Shown piece after piece: positions 51,864-61,720 of a stretch of DNA of 64,000 nt; the first letter of the stretch is position 1; every line of letters starts with the position of its first letter. A model generated the notes under the pieces. That model worked only from the letters and a program-made list of their open reading frames with translations. It was not told the DNA's origin and did no database searches. This DNA comes from Mycobacterium attenuatum (lineage in GTDB: Bacteria > Actinomycetota > Actinomycetes > Mycobacteriales > Mycobacteriaceae): NCBI RefSeq assembly GCF_900566085.1, contig NZ_UPHT01000150.1, positions 1-64,000 on the forward strand, read 5' to 3'. The translations under genes and the position numbers were made by a program.

Positions 51864-51912
51864 CGCCTCCTGCCTGTTCGAGGTCGTCGCGGACACACCG
51901 CGCGCCGGCGCG
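51850..51912 (+). pseudogene. Truncated VapC-type toxin fragment
   Basis: The frame from ATG 51850 reads MLVVDASCLFEVVADTPRAGA, the beginning of a PIN-domain ribonuclease including the first catalytic Asp (VVDAS). Homology then stops where the P450 3' end begins (51930, opposite strand). Only about 20 codons remain, so no active toxin can be made. Confidence 0.5.
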
Positions 51913-51929
51913 TCCGGCTTGGCCACCGG

Positions 51930-53141
51930 TCACACGGGTCGGGCGTCGAATTCGACGGGCAGCGCTGTCGGGCCGCTGATTCCCGCGATGGGCTTCCACG
52001 TGACGGGTCCGCTGCGGCGCGCGTGCGGCATCAGCCGGGTCACGACTATCAGCGCTTCGGCGAGTTCGACTCTGGCCAGATGCGCGCCCAGGCAGTAGTG
52101 CACACCACCGCCGAAGGTCAGTATCGGCGCCGGACCCTGCCGGGTGATGTCGAGACAATCGGGTTGGTCGTAGAGCGCCGGGTCGCGATTGGCTGCCGCG
52201 GTGTTGGCGATAACGCACGTGCCCGCCGGGACGCCGACATCGCCGAGTTCGACGTCGCCGACGGCAACCCGCACACTGCTGAAAGCGATTGGGAAATAAC
52301 GGATCAACTCCTCCACCGCGCGCGGTGCCAACTCGGGATGCTCGACCAGCAGCGACCACTGGGCGGGATAATCGGCGAGAATCTGCACTGCGGCGGCCAA
52401 TTGATTACCGGTGGTGTCGGTTCCGGCGTTCAGCAGGATGACGACGAGGTTGACGAGCTCGTCGCGAGTAAGGCGCTCGCCGTCGTCTTCGGCTCGAATG
52501 AGCTCGGAAATCAGATCCTCACCGAGGGATTGGCGGCGACGATCGCTCAAGTCTCCGACATAGGCGTCGAGTTGCTCCCACGCGGTCACGATGACGGATT
52601 CCTCGGCGGCAACGTTGATCCCGAAGGCTTTGCTGATGTCATCGGACAACTGGGAGAACAGCTTCCAGTCTTGCCGGGGTGCGCCCAACAGTGCACAGAT
52701 GATCGCGACCGGGTAGGGCCGGGCTATATCGGCGACCACGTCGCAATGGCCGGCAGCGGCGTTGGCCTCGACCAGTTCGGTGATGACGGCGACACACGCG
52801 GCGCGCATCCGCGCGGCGGCGCGCGGCGTGAAAGCCCTTGCTACCAGCCGCCGGAGCCGGTGGTGCTGGGCTCCATCGAGGCTGACGATCGTCCGGCAGA
52901 CGCGGTCCCAAACCGGTCCGGCGGTAATGCCCTGCGCCGCCAGACCGATCCCGCGTGGCATCGCGAAGCGGGAATCGCGCAGGACGGTGCGGACCAGATC
53001 ATAGGTAAGCACCTCCGGTCCGTAGTGCCCGAACGCGATCGGCGCCCGCTCGCGCGCCTGCCTGATGAGCCGGTGGGCCTCGTCGGGATCGCGGGAATCA
53101 TGGTAGGCGATGGTCGGCAGCGCGACATCAAACACGGTCAT
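51930..53141 (-). CDS. Cytochrome P450
   Basis: This is a 403-residue P450. ATG 53141 (MTVFDVALPTIAYH) is chosen for the GGAGGG upstream; a longer frame adds 20 unlikely residues. Motifs are VILLNAGTDTTGNQ (I-helix), EELIRY (ExxR) and LTFGGGVHYCLGAHLARVE (heme Cys loop). It stands alone, with no ferredoxin or SDR beside it. Its 3' end abuts the broken vapBC remnant, so this gene may have arrived by the event that truncated the toxin. Confidence 0.94.
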   Translation of the reverse strand: MTVFDVALPTIAYHDSRDPDEAHRLIRQARERAPIAFGHYGPEVLTYDLVRTVLRDSRFAMPRGIGLAAQGITAGPVWDRVCRTIVSLDGAQHHRLRRLVARAFTPRAAARMRAACVAVITELVEANAAAGHCDVVADIARPYPVAIICALLGAPRQDWKLFSQLSDDISKAFGINVAAEESVIVTAWEQLDAYVGDLSDRRRQSLGEDLISELIRAEDDGERLTRDELVNLVVILLNAGTDTTGNQLAAAVQILADYPAQWSLLVEHPELAPRAVEELIRYFPIAFSSVRVAVGDVELGDVGVPAGTCVIANTAAANRDPALYDQPDCLDITRQGPAPILTFGGGVHYCLGAHLARVELAEALIVVTRLMPHARRSGPVTWKPIAGISGPTALPVEFDARPV

Positions 53142-53346
53142 CAGAAGCCCTCCTCCGGTCGGCGATGAATCGACTATCCGGCGGCGCCGGCCCACCACCA
53201 TCGGCCGAACTACCTAATTCCGCGGTGCGCCGATGCGTAGGTGCGCATGCCGAGCGCGGACCGCATTAGCGATTTGGCTGATGTCTTGCGGCCGGCATCG
53301 CCGCAGGCTGGCTAGCACGAGCGAAACCGACTGGAGCGACCTGGGC

Positions 53347-54372
53347 GTGAGCGAACTGCCGACCGGGACCGTGACGTTGCTGCCGGCCGAGTTCCGAAGG
53401 CTTCACCCGGCTGTGGCAGACCCAACCCGAACAGATGACGGCCGCGGTCGCGCTACTGTCTCGCACCTTGGCCGACGTCGTGGCCGTCCATGACGGAGTG
53501 CGGCCCGTCGAACAAGGAGACGGCGACAGCTTCGTGATCGCCTTCGCCCGGGCATCTGATGCGGTGGCGCTGCAGCGGGCACCGCTGGTCCGATTCGGTT
53601 GCGGATCAGGGTGCATACCGGTGAGGTGCAGTTGCGCGACGAAGGCAACTACATAGGGCCCACCATCAATCGGGCCGCGCGGCTGCGCGACTTGGCCCAC
53701 GGCGGACAAACGGTGTTGTCGGGCGCGTCCGCGGACATGGTTGTCGACAATCTCCCACCCGAATATCTGGCTGACCGATCTGAGCGTCCCCGCTTGCTCG
53801 ATCTCCCCCGACCCGAACGCGTGCTCCAGCTAAGCCACCCGGACCTACGCACCGACTTCCCGCCGCTGCGCTCGGCCGACACCGCCGCCTCTCTCAATCT
53901 TCCGATGCAGCTCACGAGTTTTGTTGGACGGCAAGCAGAAACGATGCGGCTACCAAGCCGCAAGACTTTTCGGCGCGGCCGAGGCGCTGCGCCGCCGCAT
54001 GGGGGTGATGCGATTGCAGGTTTACCTGGCCGGCTACCAGGATTCGGTGGCTTCACCGCGAACTGTACTGGACAGCAGTGGATTTCATGCCATCTGGGCC
54101 GAGGGCGCGGCGTTGTCCGTCGAGGAGGCGATCACCTATGCGCAACGGGGTCGCGGTGAACGCCGACGCCGGGCCAGCGGCTGGGAATCGCTGACGCCCG
54201 CCGAACTCGATGTCGTGCGACTGGTCGCCGACGGACTGGCGAACAAGGACATCGCGACCCGGCTATTCGTTTCACTGCGCACCGTGCAGGCCCACCTCAC
54301 CCACGTCTACCCCAACTCGGCCTGACTTCTCGCGTGCAACTGGCTCAGGAGGCGGCCCGCCACGGTTGGCTC
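53347..54372 (+). pseudogene. Decayed adenylate cyclase / LuxR-type regulator
   Basis: This is a damaged copy of the gene at 55168. The start region ([13 protein letters not shown]), cyclase parts ([36 protein letters not shown]) and the C-terminal LuxR domain (LTPAELDVVRLVADGLANKDIATRLF) are recognisable but fall in different frames. The NB-ARC and TPR centre is missing: sequence jumps from SFVGRQAE to RLFGAAEALRRRMG. A one-base deletion near 54315 (AACTC for AAGCTC) ends the last frame early, and the expected tail (SRVQLAQEAARHG) follows in another frame. No function is expected. Confidence 0.85.
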
Positions 54373-54754
54373 AGCCCTCGTCGTAGCTCCATGCGAATAG
54401 TTGTTCGGCCATCTTGGCAAGGTCGGGCAATGCGCCGGTCGCGACCTGTATGACGAATTCGAAGCGGTCATCCTCGGGGGCACTAATCCACTGGCCGTTG
54501 ATGCCGAGGAAGATCCGGCAAGCCGTCCACGCCAGTCGCTTGTTTCCATCTACCAGCGCGTGATTGCGCGCCAGGGAGTGCAGCAGCGCGGCGGACTTGA
54601 GGTGCAGACTCGAGTAGGCATCTTCACCGAACACCGACGCGCACGGGCGTGCGAGAGCTGATTCAAGCAACCCGTAATCCCCGATCACGACATCCGCACC
54701 GACAGCCTCACGGGCAATGTCGAGTAGGTCGTCGAGATCCAGGTACTCGGTCAT
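54371..54754 (-). CDS. Doc-type toxin (Fic/DOC fold)
   Basis: This 127-residue protein carries the Doc active-site loop NHALVDGNKRLAWTA (His, Asp-Gly-Asn-Lys-Arg) after SSLHLKSAALLHSLA. Doc enzymes phosphorylate EF-Tu and stop translation until neutralised by their antitoxin. ATG 54754 overlaps the upstream small gene by four bases, the standard antitoxin-toxin coupling. The frame is intact and the catalytic His is present, so it is probably functional. Confidence 0.9.
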   Translation of the reverse strand: MTEYLDLDDLLDIAREAVGADVVIGDYGLLESALARPCASVFGEDAYSSLHLKSAALLHSLARNHALVDGNKRLAWTACRIFLGINGQWISAPEDDRFEFVIQVATGALPDLAKMAEQLFAWSYDEG

Positions 54755-54957
54755 GCGTCCTTGAGCCGCCGCAGGACCCCGGCCTCCTCCCGCACCACGC
54801 GCTGCAGGGCCGCGGCAACCCTCGCCTTGTGCGTGCGCCGCGCGATGTATTCGTCGATGGCCGACAATGCGACGGCCTGCATCGACCGTCCCTCCGCGAT
54901 CGCCTGCCTGCGCAGCGCTTCCGTCTGCTCAGCACTGGTGCGTAGCGTCATGCCCAT
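54751..54957 (-). CDS. Antitoxin partner of Doc (ribbon-helix-helix type)
   Basis: This is a 68-residue protein, MTLRTSAEQTEALRRQAIAEGRSMQAVALSAIDEYIARR and onward. The first 40 residues match a ribbon-helix-helix DNA-binding fold and the charged tail would wrap the toxin. The start is ATG 54957 or the ATG two codons later. It precedes and overlaps the Doc gene and should repress the pair's promoter. Confidence 0.87.
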   Translation of the reverse strand: MGMTLRTSAEQTEALRRQAIAEGRSMQAVALSAIDEYIARRTHKARVAAALQRVVREEAGVLRRLKDA

Positions 54958-55167
54958 GACCGCATGATACCTGATTGATACCAGGGCTTCAGGGCACCAC
55001 GAGCTCGTCGATGACAGACGGACACAACACGTACCCTGCCCTCAGTGACTGGAGTGCTAACGTGACCGACTTCCAGCAAGCAGGCCCGCTGCATTTCCGC
55101 ACCAGCAGCGTAGTTCTCCGCGCTTCCGCTGATGTTTCGCCGCCGATGGTTCCGCATGCTGACTAGC

Positions 55168-58100
55168 ATGAGCGACACGAATCCTGGCGCGGACATCTTG
55201 CCGGTGGACGGAAGTGAGCTGGGCATGAGCGACTTGCCGAACGGAACGGTGACGTTGCTGCTGGCCGATGTTGAAGGATCGACCCAGCTGTGGCAAACCC
55301 AGCCGGAGCAGACGGCGGCGGCGATCGTCGAACTCGACCGCACCCTCGCCAGTCTCGTCGTCGACCACGACGGCGTACGTCCGGTCGAGCAGGGCGAGGG
55401 CGACAGCTTCGTGGTCGCGTTCATCCGTGCCAGTGATGCGCTCAACTGCGCGCTGGCGCTGCAGCGCGCCCCGCTGGCCCCGCTGCGGCTGCGAATCGGG
55501 TTGCACACCGGCGAGGTGCGGATGCGCGACCCGAAGGATCCAACCAACTATGTCGGTCCGACCATCAACCGCACCGCGCGGCTGCGCGATCTGGCACACG
55601 GCGGCCAAACCGTACTATCAGGCACCACAAGCGATTTGGTGATCGACCAGCTTCCGGCAGGGGTCTGGCTGACCGATCTGGGCACCCACACCCTGCGGGA
55701 TCTCCCGCGACGCGAACGGGTAACGCAACTGTGCCATCCCGATCTGCGCAACGACTTCCCGCCGCTGCGGCTGCCGAAGACCATTGCGGCCCAAGGGCTC
55801 CCATCACAGCTGACGAGTTTCGTCGGCCGCGAACAGGAGCTGGCCCACGGGCGCCAACTGCTGACCGCGCATCGGCTGGTAACGCTCACCGGCGCGGGCG
55901 GAGTGGGCAAGACGCGGCTGGCGTCGCAGATCGCCGCCCGGGCGGCAGGCGAGTTCGACGGCGGGGTGTGGTATGTCGATCTGGCCCCGATCACCGACCC
56001 CGACGCCGTCCCGGCCGCGATGATGCGCGCGCTGAGTCTGCCCAACCAGCCCGGGCGATCCACGATGGACACCCTGCTGCGGTTCGTCGCCGATCGGCAG
56101 ATGCTGATCGTGCTGGACAACTGCGAGCATCTGCTCGACGCGATCGCGGAGCTTATCGTCGCCCTACTCGGCGCCTCCCGTCGGTTGACCCTGATGGCGA
56201 CCAGCCGCGAACCGATCGGGACGCCCGGCGAGGTGAACTGGCGCGTGCCGTCGCTGTCGGTTGCCGACGAGGCCGTGGAGCTGTTCAGCGATCGGGCCCG
56301 CCGGGTGCTGCCCGACTTCCGCATCGACGCCGAGACGGCGGCTGCGGTGACCGAGATCTGCCGTCGGCTGGACGGAATGCCGCTGGCGATCGAGCTGGCC
56401 GCCGCGCGGGTGCGGGCGCTGTCGCTCAACGAGATCGTCGACGGCCTGCATGACCGCTTCCGACTGCTGACCGGCGGTGCCCGCACTGCCGTGCGCCGAC
56501 AGCAGACGCTGCATGCCTCGGTGGACTGGTCACACGGATTGCTCAGCGAGACCGAGCGGGTGATGTTTCGCCGGCTGGCGGTGTTTCTCGGCGGTTTCGA
56601 TCTCGACGCCGCCCAGGCCATCGACGCTAGCCCTCAGCGATATCACGTGCTGGATCAGCTCACCCTGCTGGTCGACAAATCCCTGGTGGTCGCTGAAAAC
56701 ACCTGTGGGCGAACGCGATACCGATTGCTGGAGACGGTGCGGCAGTACGCGCTGGACAAACTTGCCGAATCCGGCGAAGCCGACAGCGTGCGGGTGCGCC
56801 ACCGTGACCACTACACGGCGATGGCGGCCCTGCTCGACGCCCCGGCGAGCGCCGACCATCAGCGGCGTCTGGACCGCGCCGCGGCGGAGATCGACAACCT
56901 GCGCGCCGCGTTCACCTGGAGCCTGGAGCACTTCGACAGCGAAGGCGCATTGGCGCTGGCGTCTTCGCTGCAGCCGCTGTGGCTTACCCGCGGCCGGATC
57001 CGGGAAGGCCTGGCATGGTTTGACAACGCCCTGGCCGACATCGATGCACGACGCGACCAGGTTGCGCCCGCCGTGCGGGTCCGGGCTCTGGCCGACAAAG
57101 CGGTGTTGGATGCCTGGGCCGGAGCGCCCGGTTCCCTGGACCGGGCCGAGCACGCACTGACCATCGCACGCGACCTCGACGACCCGGCCCTGCTGGTGCG
57201 GGCACTGACCGCGTGCACCTTCATCGCGACCTACAACGCCGAGATTGCCCGGGCGTACTGCACCGAGGCGATCGGCCTGGCCCGCGTCACCGCAGATCAT
57301 TGGCGGCTCAGCCAGCTCCTGGGCTGGCAGGCATATGCGGCGATCATCGCCGGTAATCCGATGCAAGCGCGGGTGGCCGCAGAAGAGGGCCGCGATGTCG
57401 CAGACGCGATCGGCGACGGGTTCCATTCGCGTGAATGCCGGTTGTGGCTGGGCTGGGCACAACTCTGGCGAGGCGAACTCGACTCAGCCACAGCCAATTT
57501 CGCCGAGGTGATTACCGAAGCGCAAGCAGCTCACGACGGGATCTCCCGAGCGATCGGCCTGGCCGGCCGTGGCTGGACCTTGGCCTATCAGGGTGATACG
57601 GGCGCCGCCCGGGCCGCCGCTGACGCCGCCATCAAGGGCGGCGCGGATCTCGGCGAACTGTACGAGGGTATTGGCCACGGCGCGCTGGCCGTCGCTGCGG
57701 TCGCCGCGGGTGATCCCGCGACGGCGCGCGCCGCCAGCGAGGCGGCGCAGCGGCTCATGCCGTCCGAGACCGCGGTGACCACCATCTGCTGGGCGGCGCA
57801 GGCCGCGCTGGCATGCGGGGATCTCGCGGTCGCCCAACGCTGGGCGGAGGAAGCGGTTTCTGCCACGACGGCCTGGCCCTATCACGCGATGGAAGCCCTT
57901 GCCACGCGTGCCCGGGTGGCGCTCGCACGCACTGATCGCGACCGTGTCGAACACGACGCGCATGACGCTCTGGTGCGCGGCGTCGGTGTCGAAGCCTATG
58001 CGCGCATCCCCGACCTCCTGGAATGCCTAGCCAGCCTTGCTGTCGACGCCGACAGCCACCGCGAAGCCGCACGGCTCTTCGCCGCCGCAGCGGCGATGCG

Positions 58101-58479
58101 GGAGCGAATGGGGTTGGTGCGGTTCACGATCTACGACGCCGGCTATGAAGCATCAGTGGCAGTAGTGCGTAATGGTCTAGGGGACAACGACTTCGAAGGC
58201 GCATGGCAGGAGGGCGCCGCGCTGTCCACCGACGAGGCGATCGGCTACGCACAGCGTGGCCGCGGCGAACGTCGACGGCCCAGCACCGGCTGGGCGTCGC
58301 TGACACCGGCAGAACTCGACGTGGTGCGGCTGGTCGGCAACGGCCTCAGCAACAACGACATCGCCAGCCGGCTTTTCGTTTCACCGCGGACCGTGCAATC
58401 ACATCTCACCCACGTCTACACCAAGCTCGGCGTGACCTCCCGGGTGCAACTCGCCCAGCAAGCGGCCCGTCAAGGCTAG
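55168..58479 (+). CDS. Class III adenylate/guanylate cyclase - NB-ARC - TPR - LuxR regulator
   Basis: This protein of about 1103 residues has four parts. (1) A cyclase domain, about 20-190: LLLADVEGSTQLW and GEGDSFVVAF carry the two metal Asp residues, and TINRTARLRD the Asn/Arg pair. (2) A STAND/NB-ARC ATPase: SFVGREQEL, Walker A TGAGGVGKTRL, Walker B LIVLDNCEHLLD. (3) TPR-like helical repeats, about 560-1000. (4) A C-terminal LuxR helix-turn-helix, TPAELDVVRLVGNGLSNNDIASRLFVSPRTVQSHL. M. tuberculosis has several such proteins (Rv0386, Rv0890c, Rv1358, Rv2488c). The start is uncertain: ATG 55168 or 55225. A broken paralogue lies 1 kb upstream. It senses an unknown signal and probably acts as a transcription activator. 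Confidence 0.93.
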   Translation: MSDTNPGADILPVDGSELGMSDLPNGTVTLLLADVEGSTQLWQTQPEQTAAAIVELDRTLASLVVDHDGVRPVEQGEGDSFVVAFIRASDALNCALALQRAPLAPLRLRIGLHTGEVRMRDPKDPTNYVGPTINRTARLRDLAHGGQTVLSGTTSDLVIDQLPAGVWLTDLGTHTLRDLPRRERVTQLCHPDLRNDFPPLRLPKTIAAQGLPSQLTSFVGREQELAHGRQLLTAHRLVTLTGAGGVGKTRLASQIAARAAGEFDGGVWYVDLAPITDPDAVPAAMMRALSLPNQPGRSTMDTLLRFVADRQMLIVLDNCEHLLDAIAELIVALLGASRRLTLMATSREPIGTPGEVNWRVPSLSVADEAVELFSDRARRVLPDFRIDAETAAAVTEICRRLDGMPLAIELAAARVRALSLNEIVDGLHDRFRLLTGGARTAVRRQQTLHASVDWSHGLLSETERVMFRRLAVFLGGFDLDAAQAIDASPQRYHVLDQLTLLVDKSLVVAENTCGRTRYRLLETVRQYALDKLAESGEADSVRVRHRDHYTAMAALLDAPASADHQRRLDRAAAEIDNLRAAFTWSLEHFDSEGALALASSLQPLWLTRGRIREGLAWFDNALADIDARRDQVAPAVRVRALADKAVLDAWAGAPGSLDRAEHALTIARDLDDPALLVRALTACTFIATYNAEIARAYCTEAIGLARVTADHWRLSQLLGWQAYAAIIAGNPMQARVAAEEGRDVADAIGDGFHSRECRLWLGWAQLWRGELDSATANFAEVITEAQAAHDGISRAIGLAGRGWTLAYQGDTGAARAAADAAIKGGADLGELYEGIGHGALAVAAVAAGDPATARAASEAAQRLMPSETAVTTICWAAQAALACGDLAVAQRWAEEAVSATTAWPYHAMEALATRARVALARTDRDRVEHDAHDALVRGVGVEAYARIPDLLECLASLAVDADSHREAARLFAAAAAMRERMGLVRFTIYDAGYEASVAVVRNGLGDNDFEGAWQEGAALSTDEAIGYAQRGRGERRRPSTGWASLTPAELDVVRLVGNGLSNNDIASRLFVSPRTVQSHLTHVYTKLGVTSRVQLAQQAARQG

Positions 58480-58545
58480 GGCTGCCGTCGCCACGTCCCC
58501 AACGTGTGCTCAATGCGACAATTCCGCAACAAGTTCGCAGTGGCT

Positions 58546-59355
58546 TCACGTTCGGCGCTGGGACCGGATGGCCTTGCCGGCCACTGTCCCGCCGTCCACC
58601 GGCAGCACTGTTCCGGTGACATAGCGGGACCGCTCGCTGGCGAAATACAATGCCGCTTCCGCAATGTCGTCCGGTGTACCCTCCCGCTTCAGCGGCCGGT
58701 CGTCCCGCATCTTCTGGCGAATCGCCGCCTCGTACTGCTCGATGCGTTCCCGGTCCTTGCCCGCCGCTGACGTCGCGAGTAACGATGTGGGTATGTTGCC
58801 CGGCGCGATGGCGTTGACCCGAATTTCGTAGTGCGCCAGCTCGATTGCGGCGGACTTGGTGAACTGGATAACCGCAGCTTTCGACGCGCGATAAGTCATC
58901 ACGCCGCCGCCGGCCTGGATCCCGCCGATGGACGTCATATTGACAATGGATCCGCCACCGTGGGCGGCCATGTGCCGGGCGGCATCGCGGGTGCCCACCA
59001 TGACCCCCAGCACGTTGACAGCCATGACCCGGTGGAAGTCGGCCAAGTCGTCATCGAGGAATCGCCGGTGCATGGTTCCGGAAACGCCCGCGTTGTTCAC
59101 CATGATGTCCAAGCCACCCAAGGTGTCAACCGCGGTTGCCACCATCGCCTCGACCTGTTCGGGATCGCAGACGTCGGTGCGCCGGAACAACGCATCGGGC
59201 CCTTGCGCGCTGGCCAGCGCTCGGCCGGCGTCCTCATCGACGTCGGCGATGACCACCCGCGCACCCTCGGTCACGAACCGTTCAACCGTGGCACGGCCGA
59301 TACCCGACGCCCCACCGGTGACCACAGCGACTTTGCCGGCTAGTTCGTTGGCCAC
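58546..59355 (-). CDS. Short-chain dehydrogenase/reductase
   Basis: This is a 269-residue classical SDR: VTGGASGIGRATVE, VNNAGVSGT, Ser of NMTSIGGI and Tyr/Lys of TYRASKAA, ending VTGTVLPVDGGTVAG. GTG 59355 has no clear ribosome site, so translation may be leaderless. A TCAAGCAGTTGA element 33-44 bp upstream resembles the operator of the TetR gene at 51575, so this distant SDR may be in that regulon and act with that P450 pathway. Confidence 0.92.
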   Translation of the reverse strand: MANELAGKVAVVTGGASGIGRATVERFVTEGARVVIADVDEDAGRALASAQGPDALFRRTDVCDPEQVEAMVATAVDTLGGLDIMVNNAGVSGTMHRRFLDDDLADFHRVMAVNVLGVMVGTRDAARHMAAHGGGSIVNMTSIGGIQAGGGVMTYRASKAAVIQFTKSAAIELAHYEIRVNAIAPGNIPTSLLATSAAGKDRERIEQYEAAIRQKMRDDRPLKREGTPDDIAEAALYFASERSRYVTGTVLPVDGGTVAGKAIRSQRRT

Positions 59356-59382
59356 ACGACGAGTTAATCGGCGCGGGCCGCC

Positions 59383-59404
59383 TTAAGTCAAGCAGTTGAT
59401 TTAG
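59383..59404. promoter_or_regulatory. Second copy of the TCAAGC(G/A)(C/G)TTGA operator
   Basis: TCAAGCAGTTGA at 59388-59399 differs from the core at 51609 at two central positions, and the flanks (TTAAG and TTTAG) are identical over at least nine further bases. It lies just upstream of the SDR start. Conservation of flanks as well as core argues against chance. Confidence 0.6.
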
Positions 59405-59429
59405 CAGGGCAGCAAGGGAACGGCCGAGT

Positions 59430-60299
59430 TCAGGCGATCGACCTCACCGAGGCGATGGCCGCCGCTCCCCAACCACGCGGCACCGCCAGCGTGCCAACCG
59501 ATCCCGCGCTACCCCAAGCCGCCGACACCACCGGCCGTGACGCACCGGGCGCCTTGGTCGCCATCGCGGCCGACGGTGAGCTGATTGCCGACACGAAGGC
59601 GTTCATCGGCGACGGGAAGTGCTTGAGCCGCATCATGTCTGCGATCGTCGAGGTGGCAGACACCGCTTGCACCGGCCGTCCGAGGCTACGCAGTGCCGCA
59701 GGCACCTGGGCCATCGTCTGGGCCAGCATGCCGAGCGCGCCGGCGTCCTCGTCGCACGCCAGGAAGCCGGGCGCGCTCTCACCCGGTGCGGGTGGCGCCA
59801 ACGGCGTCAGGGTCACGGCCGATGCCGAAGCGTTAGCGTAGCGATACATCGCGCAGGCATCCTGTGCCCACATTTCGCTGTAGTCGGCTTCGAGGGCCGC
59901 GATGGCGGGCGTGTCTTGACCGGTCGCATTCGCGTGGGTCAACGAAGCCAGGCGAGCCCGGTTGGCGGCTATCACCGAGGGCGCGACGGTGGCGGCGAAG
60001 GCGTTCTCGAATGCGCAGGCAGCCGCCCTGGCCTGGCCCGCAATCTGCTCGGCCTGGGTTGCGGTGCCGGTCAGCCAACGCAGGTAGGGCGCAACCGCGG
60101 CAGCCATCGAGTCCGACGCGGAGCCCCGCCACCCCTCGTCGGTCAGCGCCGAAACGACCGAACCCACGGACGCGGCTGTGCCGTACAAGTCGTCAGCCAG
60201 TTTGTCCCAGGCCGCCGCGGCCTGTAGCAGCGGCTGCGACCGAGTACCCGCATACATTCTCGCCGAAGTGATCTCGGGTGGTAACGCTCCGAAATCCAC
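59430..60299 (-). CDS. PPE family protein, SVP-like
   Basis: This is a 289-residue protein from GTG 60299, MDFGALPPEITSARMYAG, with Pro-Pro-Glu at residues 7-9 and GGAGG upstream. The PPE domain contains the WxG turn (EGWRGSAS). The short C-terminal part has GTLAVPRGW, a variant of the SVP motif. It is smaller than the typical 390-residue SVP members because the region after residue 180 is shortened. No PE gene adjoins it. Secretion by ESX is expected; function unknown. Confidence 0.92.
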   Translation of the reverse strand: MDFGALPPEITSARMYAGTRSQPLLQAAAAWDKLADDLYGTAASVGSVVSALTDEGWRGSASDSMAAAVAPYLRWLTGTATQAEQIAGQARAAACAFENAFAATVAPSVIAANRARLASLTHANATGQDTPAIAALEADYSEMWAQDACAMYRYANASASAVTLTPLAPPAPGESAPGFLACDEDAGALGMLAQTMAQVPAALRSLGRPVQAVSATSTIADMMRLKHFPSPMNAFVSAISSPSAAMATKAPGASRPVVSAAWGSAGSVGTLAVPRGWGAAAIASVRSIA

Positions 60300-60334
60300 C
60301 TCGCCACACCTCCGGGTCGCCGTCTGTCCTCGGG

Positions 60335-61720
60335 TCAGCCGATCTGCGGCCTGACGTCAGTTACCTTGGCGTTCTTCATAACCGCTGGCCGGGCCAGGTA
60401 GACCAACGCCTGCGGGGTTTGGCCGGGATCGTTATCAGACCTACTGTCAATCGTGATGTCGGGGCCTGTCAGCGCCCTAAGGAAGGCGGGATCGGGCGCC
60501 GCTTGGGAAGATCGATCCAGCGCGTAGAGCGCGGCGACCGTGGCGAGTCCGACGAGAATCAAACCGCCCCACACGGCGGCGGCGTTCACCCGGTGCGCCA
60601 CGCCCCACAGTGAGCCGACGCCCAGGTTTCCCAGCAAGATGCCGGCGCCCACGACCGTGCTGTAGAAACCGTAGTGAGTTGCCACCAACCGGTCGCCCGA
60701 CAATGCCACCACGGTCCGCATTTCGAATGGAAACAACGCCGCCGAGGCAATCGCAAGCAGGCTGGCCGACAGCAACAATGCCGCGACGGCTGCGAGGGTG
60801 CCGAACCGCTCGACATCCGGAATCACCGCGAGCGGAACGAACGACGCTGCCAGGATGCCGGCGCCGACGACTAGGCTGCGGCCGGCGCTCCAGCGCGCGG
60901 CGAACCATCGGGTGATGCGTAGCTGCCCGGCAACCGCGACCACCCCCGATACACCGAACATCGCTGCCACCAAGAGGGATTGGTGACGCGGCGTCAAAAC
61001 CGATGCCTGCATGGGCAGCGCCAAGTAGATCTGAAACGACAGCAGATAGGCACCCGTCATGGCCGCGGCGAAGCACCAGAACGCTCGGTTGCGGGCAACC
61101 GTGCGCCATCCCTGCCCGACGGAGGTCTGCCCGTATTCGGGGTCGGCCGACTGTTGCGGCAACGCCAGCAGCTGGGCCACGGTCAGCGCGGCGAACACCG
61201 CCGAGGCACCCAGCACGGTCATCCGGAAATCCAGCGCCAGCAACGCCAACCCCACCAGCGGGCCGAGTAGGATGCCCGCCTGGTAGAAGACGTTGAACAT
61301 CGCAAATGCTTCGATTTTCCGATCGCCGGCATCGGCGACAAGGTAGGCGCGCACCGCGGGGTTGAACAGCGCGCCGGCGAAACCTGTTGCGGCCGAAGCA
61401 ATCAGCACAGTAGGCAACGACTGTGCGAACACCAGCAGGCCAAATCCACCAGTACGGATCAAACACCCGGCCACGATCATCGGCTTGTAGCCGAAGCGGT
61501 CCGCCAGCGTGCCGCCCACGAAGAACATGCCTTGCTGGGAGAAGTTGCGCACCCCCATCACCAGGCCGATCGCCCACGCGGCCAATCCCAGCGGACCGGC
61601 CAGGTAGTCAGCCAGATACGGCATCAGCATGTAAAAGCCGATGTTGATGCCGAACTGGTTGATCATCAGCAGCCGACTGGGCCGGTTGAAACTGCGAAAT
61701 CCGGTGAGCAGTTCCATCAT
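60335..61720 (-). CDS. Major facilitator superfamily transporter (Rv0849-like)
   Basis: This 461-residue protein has about 12 hydrophobic membrane segments and the MFS loop motif [12 protein letters not shown] between segments 2 and 3. A polar tail follows the last helix. ATG 61720 overlaps the cysK2 stop by four bases. Gene order with cysK2, lpqS and mmcO matches M. tuberculosis Rv0849-Rv0846c, which identifies it as that transporter. Substrate is unknown; a sulfur compound or metal-stress role is suggested by the neighbours. Confidence 0.92.
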   Translation of the reverse strand: MMELLTGFRSFNRPSRLLMINQFGINIGFYMLMPYLADYLAGPLGLAAWAIGLVMGVRNFSQQGMFFVGGTLADRFGYKPMIVAGCLIRTGGFGLLVFAQSLPTVLIASAATGFAGALFNPAVRAYLVADAGDRKIEAFAMFNVFYQAGILLGPLVGLALLALDFRMTVLGASAVFAALTVAQLLALPQQSADPEYGQTSVGQGWRTVARNRAFWCFAAAMTGAYLLSFQIYLALPMQASVLTPRHQSLLVAAMFGVSGVVAVAGQLRITRWFAARWSAGRSLVVGAGILAASFVPLAVIPDVERFGTLAAVAALLLSASLLAIASAALFPFEMRTVVALSGDRLVATHYGFYSTVVGAGILLGNLGVGSLWGVAHRVNAAAVWGGLILVGLATVAALYALDRSSQAAPDPAFLRALTGPDITIDSRSDNDPGQTPQALVYLARPAVMKNAKVTDVRPQIG

